This document shows positions 10,893 to 23,102 of a stretch of 64,000 bases of DNA, piece by piece (within the stretch, counting starts at the first letter, position 1; each line of letters starts with the position of its first letter). Made by a program: the position numbers and the translations under genes. The notes under the pieces are model-generated. The model saw only the letters and a program-made list of their open reading frames with translations. It did not search any database and was not told the origin of the DNA. The DNA is from Vespa crabro (lineage: Eukaryota; Arthropoda; Insecta; Hymenoptera; Vespidae), in the NCBI RefSeq assembly GCF_910589235.1, contig NC_060959.1:3048876-3112875 (forward strand), written 5' to 3'.

Positions 10893-11444
10893 CTGAAATC
10901 GAAAAATTATTCCAGATTATCGACCTTATGATTTAATTGTTCTTTGCAATAAACATTCAGGAATTTCTCTTTTTCTTTTTTTTCTTTTTATAAATTTAAT
11001 AATTTATATAATTTAGTTGTTAAGAAAAATTACGAATCACTTGGACGGTTAGATGATTGTTTGACAACGATCCTTTACCCAATTACGGCTATTGAAGGTT
11101 GTTCCAAATCGAAGCTTTTACGATCTTCTTTGTTCTCATCTTCAATTAAATCCCGATTAACATTGTTCCCAAGGCTTCGATCGCTTCCTTTGTCAACCAC
11201 TGATTGTTTTTCCGCATCATCGAGAGATATTCCACGGAGATATTTGATCTTAAAAAAAAAAAAAATGAAAGGAAAAGAAAGAAAAAAACAATAACAAATA
11301 TTAAAAGGGCTCATTGCTATTATTCCTTTTTCTTTACGAGATAAAATTAATTGACAAAATTGTTTTTTTTTTACTAACCTCCAGTCCGTTGGTTGTCACC
11401 GTAGATAGTAACAATATTATCACAACGACCATAGCTTTTTCCAT
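9689..11444 (-). CDS. Natalisin-type neuropeptide precursor, three coding exons
   Basis: Secreted precursor for tachykinin-like FxxxR-amides, the natalisin family, known in insects for roles in mating and fecundity. The spliced CDS is 11444-11379, 11248-11079 and 10892-9689 (complement), phases 0 and 2, 479 residues. Residues 1-20 (MEKAMVVVIILLLSTVTTNG) are a signal peptide. Two clear peptides with amidation and dibasic sites are DSFFVTRGKK (165-174) and EEPFVLTRGKK (243-253). A third, DQFYVVKGKR (453-462), has Lys in place of the terminal Arg. A fourth, EEPFIIFKNKK (367-377), lacks the Gly needed for amidation. An acidic or Pro residue before the Phe is typical of natalisins. Spacers are highly charged. 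The long spacers and few intact copies make it a divergent member. It lies just upstream of the kinin gene on the same strand. Confidence 0.83.
11079..11248 (-). CDS. Natalisin coding exon 2 (propeptide)
   Basis: Acidic spacer, residues 23-78, rich in Asp and Glu, without a recognisable peptide. Acceptor tttttaag|ATC after a long T run, donor ATTGG|GTAAAG. Frame and phase (0 in, 2 out) agree with both neighbours. Confidence 0.75.
11379..11444 (-). CDS. Natalisin coding exon 1 (signal peptide)
   Basis: Twenty-two codons: a hydrophobic signal peptide ending TTNGLE, donor GAG|GTTAGT. A strong acceptor (tcgttttcag|AT before the ATG, exon begins 11446) shows that a 5' UTR exon lies further right, probably in the GC-richer stretch near 12.1-12.5 kb. 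Confidence 0.8.
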
Positions 11445-12013
11445 ATCTGAAAACGATCATTTTTTTTTTTTTAAATCTATTGAATGCGCTTTCGTCAAAT
11501 AGCACAATAAAAAATCGAACTTCGTTTTTTCTTTCACTATTTTTCATTCTCTCTCTCTCTTCCTCTAATTTTAGATACGCACACATCGTTCTTGGCTGGT
11601 AATGCGTCGCGAGAACTACAACGTGTTTGCGGTTAAGAGATAAAGCGCAAACAAGTTTAGTGACACAGGTGTTTTTCATTCAGGTTTCTACGCAATAATA
11701 GAGTGAAAAGACAAATTTTCTTTTTTTTTTTTTCCTTTTTTTCTCTATCCCTCCCCCATAACTTCGAATAGTTAACGAAAGCTTGATGATTTCGCGTCGG
11801 CATTAAAATCTAAAAAAGATGAGGACTTCGAATATAGTATTATATACTTGTTTTTTATTTATCCTGTAATTTCTAAATAAGTTTAAAGTAGCCTGATAAC
11901 GTCATCAGGGCGTTTCTTGCGATATATTACTCGATGTACTACTAGTCATTCTTGTTGATAAAGTAAAGAGAATCTTGTAGGCTAAGTGATACATATTGGC
12001 GATAAGTCAGACT

Positions 12014-12050
12014 CAGTTTAAGTGGAACAACTTCGTGCTCGATCAGCCAC
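12014..12050 (+). other. Putative 5' UTR exon of COMMD4
   Basis: Ends in a perfect donor, CCAC|GTAAGT, and begins at an initiator-like TCAGT. It would splice to the acceptor at 14170, a 2.1-kb first intron. Only the splice signals support it. Confidence 0.3.
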
Positions 12051-12501
12051 GTAAGTGAAATGAGTCAAGCTTCGATCGAGCGAGACTATCTCTCTCACTC
12101 TTATTCTTTCTTTTTTTCTTACCTGTTGCTCCTGAATTTTTTCTTGATTTCTTTCTATCCTCTTCTTTTTCCTTCTTCTGCTTCTTTTTTTGTTTTGTCC
12201 GATATGGTTACCGCGATACGACTAGAACACGTTGGCCTCCTCGAAGAGAATGCCAAGACCGGCATTATTTCAACCGTATTTATGCTCTCTCCATTTTTTC
12301 TTTTTACCTTGGTTCGTCGATGACGGACGTCGCGGTTCGAAGATTTGGCGGATTGCATTGGGAATTCTTTTCTATTTCGCAGCGAAACCCACGTCAATCT
12401 TCTGGTCAGCAAGTGCAAACATTCGTCGTGCGTTGTTCGGTCCAACGGCCAAGGATCGACTTCTTTATGTTTAGGTTTGTCGTAAGGGAAATACGTGTTT
12501 C

Positions 12502-13141
12502 TATACAGGGTGATTCAATCAATGATTATTTTATTATTGTCTGTTTATATTGCTTGTTTCCTTCGATGAAGTTAAAGGGGATTCATTGTAATCTGTATAT
12601 AAAAAAAATTTATCATAAAAAAATTACGTCAATGGTATCGTTGATGAAATTTTATCGCGGTATATCGTTTTTTATTTCTAAAAATTAATAAGAAAAAGAA
12701 ATTCTGTTGAAAGATTTTTGTTTTAATTTAATATTGAATGAAAATTTATTTATATTTCACAATGATTGCAAATAAAATCATGATGATTTCGATAAATCGA
12801 TCACATCCAACGCATTTGATTCCGTGTCTTAATTACCTTCTTGGGGTGAAATTTCATTGATAATAGATTTAAAGGGTTAAGACGGAAAAAAATATCTAAA
12901 TTTTGTAGAAAAGAAAAGAAAAGAAAAAAGATATTTTTCTAAAATAAAAAGCCATATTATTGTCGATGCAAATGTTTGACTCATCTTGTATACCTGCCAT
13001 ATGCATCGTACGAATATATAAAAGTATGTATCCTTATATATCTTAAATGATTTATATAAAAAAAAGAGAATATATGCAATAGTTATTGAAAATGAAAAGA
13101 AAAAAAATTTGTAAAGTTTTACTGAAACACCCTATATACAT
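12502..13141. mobile_element. Putative MITE or decayed DNA transposon
   Basis: Left end tatacagggtgattcaatca, right end (reverse complement) tatatagggtgtttcagtaa: imperfect inverted repeats of about 20 bp that start with the common insect-transposon motif AGGGTG. The interior is AT-rich with no transposase remnant I can recognise. Confidence 0.45.
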
Positions 13142-14216
13142 CTGTGATATGTACACCCGTTTGTTATTTTTCTCACTCCCGGGATATTATTGGTAACTTT
13201 ACTGACAGAAAGTATAGAAATTTTGATTATTGAAATAAAATTTCTTTAACGCATTAACACAGTTATGAAACGATCGTCGGAATTATAATAAACACTGTTG
13301 TCATGATAAAAATAAACAAAAAAATGGAAAAATTGAAAAACAACAAAAAATACAAAAACAAATAAAAAAAAATTATGACGAAGCTGACAATATAAAACCA
13401 ATTGTTTTTTAATATAAATTGCCAGTAGCTTTTTTATCTTTCTTTGATTTGTATTTAGCTTGTTGTTCTTTCTCATTCATCTTCTCTTTCTTTTTTCTTT
13501 TTATTTTTTCTTTTTCTTCTTCTTATTTTTCTCTCTTTTTTGTTTTATTATTTTCTTCGTTTTTAGTAAGTAATACGATTATAAGGAGAAAATTCAACAA
13601 AGTGCTACGGTGTAAATTCGTTACCTTTTTCCTGAATTATTATCGATCTTTTCGACTAAATGTTTTATCACTGACATTTTTATATTCTCCGACAGTTCTT
13701 CATTTTTTTTTGTTTTCCTTTTCTATCTAATTTTTACATTCTTTGACAGTTTTTCTTTTTTTTGTTCTTCTTTTCTATGTAACGTGAACAAACATGTCCG
13801 AACAAATTTCAAAGATTATTTGTATTAACATAAATAAATATGCCTAGGATATTAGTGATTAAAAATCCTAATATGGTATGGATCGTTTAATTCGAATCGT
13901 TCGGATTATTTAAGAAATATTCTTGATCCGTTTCGTTCACAGCTATTAACTGGATTTAACTTCGTACGAAACATTTGGTTGGAATGATGAAAAACAGAAT
14001 TATTTTCACGTATAATTCGAAATAATCTAGAACACACATAATTTAGCTGGACGTTTTAACTCACTTGAAATTAAATATTATCTTTAATGTTTAATTTCAA
14101 GCGTAAAAATTTTAAAACGTGATTTCAAAAATAAAAATATTATGTTTCTTTTTTATTTTTTTTGTTTCAGTTGACGAAACGAGTTGAATGAGATCATTCT
14201 AATTAATTAAATCAAA

Positions 14217-15495
14217 ATGGTAAGATTTTTTAAATATGCTTTTACGATAAACGCGACAAAAATAGATAAATTAATTCGTTGCTAATAATTATTGATTTAC
14301 AGAAATTTCGATTTTTGGGCGATGGGGATTGTCCCGATTGGTTATTAGCTGAAATTAATACGCTCTCGAGAATGGTTCGTTGAATTGTTTAAACAGAACA
14401 TTAACAAACTTTTATTTTTTAATAATATAATACTTGATTTTGTTATAGACATCGATTAAAATGAAAACGTTGGGGCAAATCGTTATGAAGTCTTTGACAG
14501 AAGGAGAATTAGACGTAAGTAGGATATATCATAATAAAAACATTACTTTTTGTTATTTAATTTTAATTAATCACATGTTTTAACCAAATTATAATTTAAC
14601 ATTAAACATTTACTTTTCTCTCTCTTCAATTACAGGAGGAAAAAGTAAAAAAGATCACACAGGATGCAAAACTTGGTAAGTTGCATTTTGTTTTTTCTTT
14701 TATTTAAATTTTTTATTAAAGTTTATTTCTTTGATTTTAAATATTGAGAATTGTTAAAAAAAAAAAATTAAGAAGAATAATCATTTACTACCGAGTAACA
14801 AATAAGCACGTTGTTAACCTCTGAAATAAGAAGTGAGCATTGCAGAGAAAAACCAATAAAATGTTTCCTTTCTTTTCTACACAGATTTAAGCGATGCGAA
14901 AGCTATGATTGCTGCATTGGAATTGATCTTCACCTCATCAGCTCGTTACGGCGTGTCTGCGGCTGATCTGAGCAGCGAATTGCAACAATTGGGACTTCCA
15001 AGGGAACACAGTACAGCCGTTGCAAGAATTCATACAGATTATTGTCCACAACTCATGGCTACCCTCTCCTCTCAGTCTTTAAGAGGTAAGATTTTTTTGT
15101 TTTTTTTTCTCTAAATATACTAAACAAAGAAATAATATGCAACGCGTATCTAAGTGGCCAATCCAAATAAAAAATGAATAAACAAGATGGAAATAATAAT
15201 AATGTTGGAACTTATTTCCAGTGAATCGTCTTTCGTCCATCAAAGTTGTATCCTGCGATGATTCTTCGCCATTCTCGGCGGTCAGCTTGAAAGTGAAAAA
15301 AGTTGATGGTAACGAGGAAGAATCAACCATTAATATTTCCAAGGACGACGTGCAGATTTTAATTACGGGTAATTCCTAGGATAAGAATTATAACCGATTA
15401 TATTAACTTATTTAATTGACATCAATATTTCTTAATAAAAGATAATCATTATTTTAGAACTTAAAAAAGCTCGTACGTTAATGGAAAGTCTCTGA
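14217..15495 (+). CDS. COMMD4: COMM domain-containing protein 4, seven coding exons
   Basis: Subunit of the Commander (CCC) complex, in which ten COMMD proteins assemble with CCDC22 and CCDC93 and act with Retriever in endosomal recycling; COMMDs also affect NF-kB signalling. The CDS is 14217-14219, 14303-14374, 14449-14514, 14636-14675, 14885-15085, 15222-15368 and 15458-15495, giving 188 residues (human COMMD4 is 199). All introns are GT-AG with matching phases. The N-terminal helical domain starts MKFRFLGDGDCPDW, very close to vertebrate COMMD4, and contains SSELQQLGLPREH (about 90-102), a family hallmark. The COMM domain covers about residues 127-188 and ends in the Leu-rich ELKKARTLMESL. 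Exon 1 carries only the ATG. The 14171-14216 leader follows the acceptor tttgtttcag, so a further 5' UTR exon exists upstream. Confidence 0.94.
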
Positions 15496-15612
15496 AAAAT
15501 CTTGACAAATTATTATATGGGACGTCAGATTATATTGTTCGACGGGGATAAAAATTTTTGTGATACGTGCAATTGTCGTTAAATGATCATTGCAATTAGC
15601 GATCGAGATTGC

Positions 15613-15618
15613 AATAAA
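15613..15618 (+). terminator. Putative polyadenylation signal of COMMD4
   Basis: AATAAA 118 bases after the COMMD4 stop codon. Further AATAAA strings occur near 16160-16180, so longer transcripts are possible. Confidence 0.5.
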
Positions 15619-16286
15619 TATTGTGATCTGAATTATATAACTGAGATATGTTATTAATTATTATATTATAATTATATTATAATTTAAGAGTCACCGGCGA
15701 TCCGTCGAATAATTTATCTTTATTCTCTTTGTAAATGAATATACAAAGTTTACATTTAGTTTAATGGTTTATACGATGCACTTGAATAATATTCATACAT
15801 TGTGACAATAATAATGTCGCCGTTATAATTGCGCTTTATCTCGTTTCTTCGTTCTTTTTTTTCTTTCCTTTTTTCCTCCGCTCAGTTCCTCTCTTGTCTT
15901 TACACAACAACAATTCTTATACATACTCATTGTCGTCCTTAGTACGATTGGAATGATCGGAACACGTTAGAGATCTTATCAACGATTTATCATTAATCCA
16001 CGGAATTAACTAGCGAACCAGTTCAGAATTCCTAAACTTATTTATCATCGTATATCATCGAATTGCTTTGTTGCATCAGCCTTCGTTCTCATTTCATTGA
16101 ATTTCGTTCGATTCGTTAAAGAGGTTGTAATGAAAGCATAACAATTGTAATAAGTATAAAAAATAAAGAATAAAGAATAAGAATAAAAATAAGAATGATA
16201 ATAATAATAATAATAATAATAATGGTAACAATAATTATGTTAGTCAAAAGAGACAGATCGCGTGAACGATGCAACTGAAGATGATA

Positions 16287-16335
16287 TAAAATATATATAT
16301 ATAAATTTATATAACTATATATATATATATATATA

Positions 16336-16399
<64 letters not shown>

Positions 16400-16402
16400 A
16401 TA
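16287..16402 (+). repeat. (AT)n microsatellite, interrupted
   Basis: About 115 bp of TA repeats with aaatt and taata interruptions. Confidence 0.95.
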
Positions 16403-16765
16403 GGCCTAAATCTTCGTGAGAATACGAATAGAATCAGCATACGACGTAAGTTTGAATGATAATCGTAGTAGGTTTCTTATTTCTTCTTATTTCCTTTTTT
16501 CTTTTTCTTTTCCTATTTTATTTTCCTTTTCGAAGTTACGAATATCAAGAGCAAGTAGATGATCGATTATCGGCTCGTACAATGGACAACGATGCTCCTA
16601 GCTAAACGAAGGATATTTAAAGAAATTCGTAGAAGGAATACCTTTGGCATCGTGTGCTCCATGAGTATTCTGAGCGCGCAAGCGATAGCATTAATTGTAA
16701 ATTTGAATAAATACCAAAGCTAGTCTAATCAGTCTTTATACAATTATTCGTACACATTCGTTTTC

Positions 16766-16810
16766 CCTCTCTCTCTATCTCTCTTTCTCTCTCTCTCTTT
16801 CTCGCACTCT

Positions 16811-16847
<37 letters not shown>

Positions 16848-16884
16848 TTATTCTCTCTCTCTCTCTCTCTCTTTCTTGCTCTCT
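16766..16884 (+). repeat. (CT)n microsatellite with a short higher-order repeat
   Basis: CT repeats broken by the recurring segment ctcgcaytcttattctctct, which appears twice, a sign of local tandem duplication. Confidence 0.9.
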
Positions 16885-17529
16885 TTTCATCCATTCGACT
16901 CAATCACGAACTATTTACAGTATTTGAAATGGGTTGCTCGCGAACGACGTATGTATGGATGTATTTATGTATGTATGTATATATGTATGTATGTACGTAT
17001 GTATATATTGTTGTTGTTTTAACTCTCTCGCGGTTATATCTTCGCTCTTAAAAAACGCGATACTCGGAGGGCCCAGAACGGTCCTTCTCGACGTTACTTC
17101 TTGAAGTCTAGGATCTGTATGATTAAAGAACTTGGCCGATTAAGAATGGACTTTCTTCTTTTTCGAACATTATATATATAAACATATTCATATTATTTTT
17201 TTCTCGTATGAGAATGTGAAATTATCATTTTTTGTTTCGTCATTTGATCGGATTTTACAATCGGAGTTCGGAGCCATCCTTTTGGACAATGTCTATCGTT
17301 GTCTAGGTTTTCTCTAGTCAGTTATCTAAGAAGGAGACAAGGAAAAATTTATGATCGATGACACTGACGACGCTAAACGTGGTAAAAAAATAATTCTAGG
17401 AGAGTCGTGCCGCTAACGGCACGTTGGCTCTCTACTCTTCTTTTTTTTTCTTTCTCTATTCTTTTGTGGATTTCGAAGATTACGATAATGATTCGCGTCG
17501 CTGCGATTATCTCGTCATTTTGTTCCTTC

Positions 17530-17530
<1 letters not shown>

Positions 17531-17570
<40 letters not shown>

Positions 17571-17578
17571 ATTATTAC

Positions 17579-17624
<46 letters not shown>

Positions 17625-17625
17625 T
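17531..17625 (+). repeat. (ATT)n microsatellite
   Basis: About 95 bp of ATT repeats with two point interruptions. The frame through it codes poly-isoleucine and is not a gene. Confidence 0.95.
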
Positions 17626-20600
17626 TGTTTTCTTTTCTTTTCTTTTTTTTTTGTTCAATGTGCAATTGCAGTTATCAAAAGATAGATTTTTCTTTTCTCT
17701 ATTTTATTTGAACGTCTCATTGATTTGAAGGAAAAAAAACAAAAAAAAAAATAAAATATAGTTTCGTTCGTCGCAGCGACACGACTCGCAACACACAAAG
17801 GAAGTAAATTCGCTTTTACAAAATTGCTATATCTCGTTTTCTAACACTGAAAGAAACGGACATCCGCACGTTTGTCTCGTTGCACTCGTTGAAAGCGATT
17901 CTTTGGAGAATAGAAAAATCTTCTTCCTTACCTCCGTTTAAGAAATTTATTTGAATTCTCATAATTGAAGAAGAATCCTTCAACGAATACACACTGTCAA
18001 ACTGCTCACCGTACACGGAGAAATTCGTTGATAACAATTTCTTATAGATTGAAATTCTATCACTCGGATAAGAAGGGAAGTTACAAAATCGGTCTCGTGA
18101 GAAATCTAGAAGAATATGTTAATTATATCTCTTTTTTCTTCCTTTTTTTTCCCTCTCTTTCTCTTTTTATGACATGTTCGAAAACGATGATAATGATGAT
18201 AAAAGATTTTCGCAGATGAAATGATGTGTCCTTTTCTTGATCAATACTTCTAAATATTGCCGAAGATTCCCGAGAAAAGTGAATTGCATGGTCCTTGCAG
18301 ATGATGATATGTACAATCGACATGGCGAAGCGACGTTTTATTGAAAGTTTCGTAAAAAATGTGTGCGTTTGAACCGACGCTCGTGATTAATTAAATTCAT
18401 TGGTCATAAAAGTATCGCCTTTCGATTTTTACAAACAACGAATACGCGCTAAATCGATACAAAGAAAATGATTTTGTATCAAAGAAGCTATTTCTGTATG
18501 CATGCCGTCAGTTCTCGTTTCTTTATTTTTTGTTCATTTTTTTTTTTTTTACTTTTTCTTTTCCCTTTCCTTCTCTAGTATTAAATCGATCTATTATTTC
18601 TTTCTTTTTTGTTCAATTATAGTAAAGTAGCATAGCATTGATGTGTCCAAGGAAAGTTCTTTGGTTTATGAAAATTCTCTTACTAGCCGCAAAGCAAAAT
18701 GTAATATATATTCTAAAAATCTCATCGTTTCTGAATTCTAGAGAGACAGAATCTAACTCTGATAGAATCGCACACAATTTAATCTTTAGTATAGCTGTTG
18801 CTTTTCGTGTTAGTTTCTACATTTTTTTTAAATAATCCTTTTAAGTTTTATCCTCGCTAATGCCTTATAGTCGATTATAAATATTCGGTGCATGTGCTTC
18901 ATAAAAATATTTTCGTTCTCATCGAAAAAGTGAATAATATCTTTTCATTAAACTTTGATCTGAAAAAATAGTTGAATCTGATATTATCGGGTTATCGTGC
19001 CATTGTTCATATAATAGGACTTTTGGATTTTTTGTAACGTATTCTTCAATGAACTGCATGTAACATAATAAACGTGTTTAATTTAACATGATAAAAACAC
19101 AAAAGATCCTTTTTTTCTTTTTTAATTAAATATAATACAAACGTGGCCAATGTGTATTTGATCATTATCTGATCGATATAATTATTGATAAATACGTGTT
19201 TTTTTGTATCAATCAATCAAATCATGTTAATTTTTATTTATATATAATATTTCATATCAAATATGTCAATATTTCAGGATCAACCAAAAATAATAATATA
19301 TAAGTAATCCAACGTATTTTTGTTTTTTAAATTTTAACACAGTTTTTACTATAAAACAAGCAGTTCATTTTATAATTCGATACGTATCGCCCTTCTTCTA
19401 TTTATTCTCTTTAAGATCTATTTGATCTTTACAACGATAACATCAAGAAGTACGATGTTTCTTTCTTCTTTCTTTCCAAATATCTAGTGTTTCGTCGGGT
19501 TTCTCATTTTCACGTTACTCGGCCATTTTCTCTTATGGCATGATCTACTTCTCTAGAATCAGTTGTATACTTTTTGATCGCGTGACTGTAAAAGCGATTA
19601 TATAATCGCGAAAGAACGCAAATTAGCGAACGATAATTCATGCGAGTGGATACATCTCAGCATTAGTATTTTTCTTTATCTTTTTTTTTCTTTTTTCTTT
19701 CTTTCTTTCTATTTCTTTCTTTTAACGAGTTAAATACAAGTGGTTACCATCGGGTAATTAACATACGTTAGATATCGTTTTTTTGTCTTTTTTTTTTGTT
19801 TTTATATCTGTGGAAAGGACGAAATAGCATGGCAGTTGATAAAATAAGTAAATACAAACGGAGATTAATTCTCACGATAAGTGGCAGTTATCGTTCCCCT
19901 AGCCATTAATTAATAAAAATCGTATACGCCGATCTTGAGTAACACACTTTACAATTTTTTTTTCTTCTTGTATTTTCTGTTTTTCTTTATTTTTCTTTCA
20001 ATAGAGAGAGTGCACGAGAAAATGGTTGCTCGTAATATTAAGTAAATTATCACAACGCAATTAATACACAATTGATGAATTATTCTATTAATACACAATT
20101 GATCATTAAAAATAATTAACAACGTGTTACGCAAGACTCGGCATATGCGCAACACACGATCATTATTTTCTACATAGGATAACTATTACTAATGTCCATT
20201 ATCCCATTTGATCTTTCGGTGATTCATTTAGAAACTCTACTCATGGATCGTCGTAAGTACGTATACAACTTTGCGGATAATAATTTTCTTTTATATCCAC
20301 AAAGAGAGCAATTACATAAATTGCGTTGGTACATTCGACAATGTATATCTCTTTCATGACAAATCATTAAAATCGTTCATTCTTAATCCTTAAATATACG
20401 CAATATATATAAAGCATTAATACGATTCAATCATAGAAAAGCATTTTTATCTTAACAATTATCTAGTCGCGTTTGTATATACGTATAGGAATAAAAGATT
20501 CGTTCGAACGAAAGGGAGTTTGTCTCGTGACAACACACGGCATTACTTGAAAGAGAATAAAAATGAAGATCGCAAAAGAAAAAGAAAAGAAAAGAAAAAA

Positions 20601-21330
20601 AAAAGAGAGAAATAAAACAAAAAGAGTTCATCGAGTTAATCTCCCTTTCGATCATTCACCGAAAATTCATAATGATCCGGAAAGCAAAAGAACAAAAAAA
20701 AAAGAAAAATAAATAAAAATAAAACCGAAAGAAAAAAAATGAAATAAGAAAACAAGTTACCTTCGGTATAATGTACATAGTATTGACGCATTAACAAAAT
20801 TTACAATTATTAATTATCGGTAAAAATGGATTTTAATTAACGGTAAAAAGATTTTTACATGCTTACACGGATGACGCGCGTGAACGTTTCCAAAAAGATC
20901 GCCCCTTTAATTATTATTATACTTAATCCATTCTATACACGCGCACGAACCTTATTTAAAGCGATACGATTAATTCTTGTGTTTGTGTCTGTGTGTATCT
21001 ATGTGAGTATATGTATGTACGTGCGTGTTTTTTTTCTTTCTTTTTCCATCATTATTATAACACCGTATAATTATGCTTGATCTCTTTCCCGTTCCTTCTT
21101 AATAATTTCTCCAACATTAAACGTGGCACGTAACTCCCTTTATACATCGAACACTTTCCCGTAAGAATAATCAAAACGCAAGAGATTTCTTATTAAATTA
21201 TAAATATATCTTAGCGAATGGAACTCGAGCGAATGGAAAAACCTTTCACGATAACTTCGTTTTAACATCACGATGACCGTTCGATCAACCTCCATCTGTA
21301 ATTCTTGAGATCGTAATTAATATTGATATT

Positions 21331-21336
21331 TTTATT
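21331..21336 (-). terminator. Candidate polyadenylation signal of tincar
   Basis: AATAAA on the minus strand about 700 bases past the stop codon, the first exact match I found downstream. The site used is not certain. Confidence 0.3.
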
Positions 21337-21434
21337 GCAATTAAATAGTATTACATTAATTGTGATCACAAACATGGGATATGTCCACGAGAGAACAGTT
21401 ATATTTCCTCTATTATGCTCCCTCCCTTTCCCTT

Positions 21435-21457
21435 AATATTATTATTACTATTATTAA

Positions 21458-21497
<40 letters not shown>

Positions 21498-21520
21498 TAT
21501 TATTATTATTATTATCATTA
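21435..21520 (+). repeat. (ATT)n microsatellite
   Basis: About 85 bp of ATT repeats with minor interruptions, in the probable tincar 3' UTR or just beyond it. Confidence 0.95.
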
Positions 21521-22034
21521 GAACTTCGTGATCGTCGTCACGTAAGATATCAAAATTCTGTAGAATTTTGAGGAATTTCAGAAGAGTTTCTGCGAGTGGC
21601 AGATGTTGACATGATATGTTATTGTATTATGAATTTAAAAGATTGAGTCTGAAAATACAAGAGTTTCAAAGATATCCTCGCAAGCGTTTTTATCTATGAC
21701 GATGATTAAATTTGCTAATACGTTTACGAGATTAAATGAACGTTGATCGAACAGAAAGTGGTCATCCTGAAAAGTTATCCAATTTTTCTCGAAAGTATGT
21801 GAAGACTATTATTTTCTCGCACTGGTACTTCTTCGACCTTGGGTCTACAAGAAGTACTGTTGATGCTTTCCTACTGCGTTCTACGCGAAGCGTTTCATAA
21901 CTTCGAGTCCATTTTCGTGGGATCATATTAAAATATAGATCCATAGGGGTCGTCGCTGTGTTAGCGGCAACACGACGAAATTGCACCACAGCTCCTCTAG
22001 AAATAATATTCTAGCGAAAGGATTTGTCACATAT

Positions 22035-23102
22035 TTAATGTGGCAAACAGGTATCCGAGTCTCCGCTACTTGCCATAGAGAAATTAGCCGAGTCTCGATC
22101 GCTCTGTTGTCTTATCTGAGCGGTAACCGACAGCTTGTTGTTGTTTTGTGGTGCTTGTGGGAAGGTATGATGACCTGGCAGAGCCCAAGGCTGAGTGTGA
22201 AGCTGAACGGGTGGGAATCTCTTGACGAAAGGATTACCAGGACCACCGTGTATCAACCTGACACCGTTGTGATGCGACGGTAACGTCGTATGAGCTGGTA
22301 CAGTCGCGTGTATCTGTGGCGGTACAAATGTATGTCTTGGCACGGATCCACAGCTGCCAGTGGACCCACTCATGTTCGTGCCAGCCATGCTGTGCGACGC
22401 ATGAGGCAAGGGCATGGTGGAACAGTGTGGATACGTGACAATAGGTTGTGTTGGATAATGGGGTAGGGTAGCCGAGGAAGCCTGAATACGAATATCATTG
22501 CTTTCCGTAAATGAGGTCATCCTCATGTTGGTAGATCGACCAAATGGTTCTTCGTTTGGATTCAATGGTTCTGTTAGTTTCGTTCTCGACAATTTTCGAC
22601 GTATTACAACCGTTGCTTCGTTTGGATTTTCGAGAATGACGGCTGGACAGCCACCGGTTAGTTCGTTGTTGCCGGTATTGTTGAACAGAGGTACGTGATT
22701 TGCATATTGTGGAGAGGAGAAAGATTGGCTGGTGCCTGGTCGACTATTTGGTGGAGAAAAAGTTGTATTTGCTGTCGGTGGTTGTGTTCCACGCTGAAGT
22801 GAGCAGCTCCGCCATTGTTCTCGTGGTTCTTCGCGTGTTTCACCAGTTAAATCGTCCACGCTTGTTGCTCGTCGTTGAGACGAGCTACTTTGGCTGGCAT
22901 TGCTGGCGTTACTTGCATTACTGTGTACGCCACTTGACGATGTTTCGCTGTTGCTGCTGGTATTACTGTGGCCTATTACCGAACTGGTACCACCGGCGTC
23001 CAGTGGCGGAGAATTGGAAGAATCGGAACGTGGTGTCAACTCGTCATGTGGCATACCGGAATCCGCTCGGCGTAGGCAACGTGGTGTTTGACCACCGTTC
23101 AT
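22035..23102 (-). CDS. tinc: Tincar coding exon 11 (C-terminal tail, stop)
   Basis: Residues 909-1263, a Ser-, Asn-, Pro- and His-rich tail that starts MNGGQTPRCLRRADSG and ends SGDSDTCLPH. Acceptor aattatttcag|ATG. The GC content is well above the surroundings. Long open frames on the opposite strand here are shadows of this exon. Confidence 0.85.
   Translation of the reverse strand: MNGGQTPRCLRRADSGMPHDELTPRSDSSNSPPLDAGGTSSVIGHSNTSSNSETSSSGVHSNASNASNASQSSSSQRRATSVDDLTGETREEPREQWRSCSLQRGTQPPTANTTFSPPNSRPGTSQSFSSPQYANHVPLFNNTGNNELTGGCPAVILENPNEATVVIRRKLSRTKLTEPLNPNEEPFGRSTNMRMTSFTESNDIRIQASSATLPHYPTQPIVTYPHCSTMPLPHASHSMAGTNMSGSTGSCGSVPRHTFVPPQIHATVPAHTTLPSHHNGVRLIHGGPGNPFVKRFPPVQLHTQPWALPGHHTFPQAPQNNNKLSVTAQIRQQSDRDSANFSMASSGDSDTCLPH

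Larger units (their letters stand above)
11445..14170. other. Shared upstream region of natalisin and COMMD4
   Basis: Head-to-head interval. A GC- and CpG-richer block at about 12180-12480 probably holds 5' UTR or promoter sequence. Minus-strand donors occur at 12123 (CAACAG|GTAAGA) and near 12307. On the plus strand CCAC|GTAAGT after 12050, preceded by an initiator-like TCAGT at 12013-12017, could end a COMMD4 5' UTR exon. A TIR-bounded element spans about 12502-13141. The remainder is T-rich with no gene seen. Confidence 0.4.
15496..22034. other. Convergent intergenic region of COMMD4 and tincar
   Basis: No gene supported. Holds the COMMD4 3' UTR on the left and the tincar 3' UTR on the right, with large (AT)n, (CT)n, (ATGT)n and (ATT)n repeats between. 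Short open frames here are T-rich or isoleucine-rich repeats. Confidence 0.5.

Noticed and set aside
12060..12688. Short overlapping frames on both strands in the GC-richer block
   Set aside because: No shared protein motif; more likely open because of local GC content in a 5' UTR or promoter region.
17424..17711. Poly-isoleucine open frame
   Set aside because: It is the (ATT)n microsatellite read in one frame.
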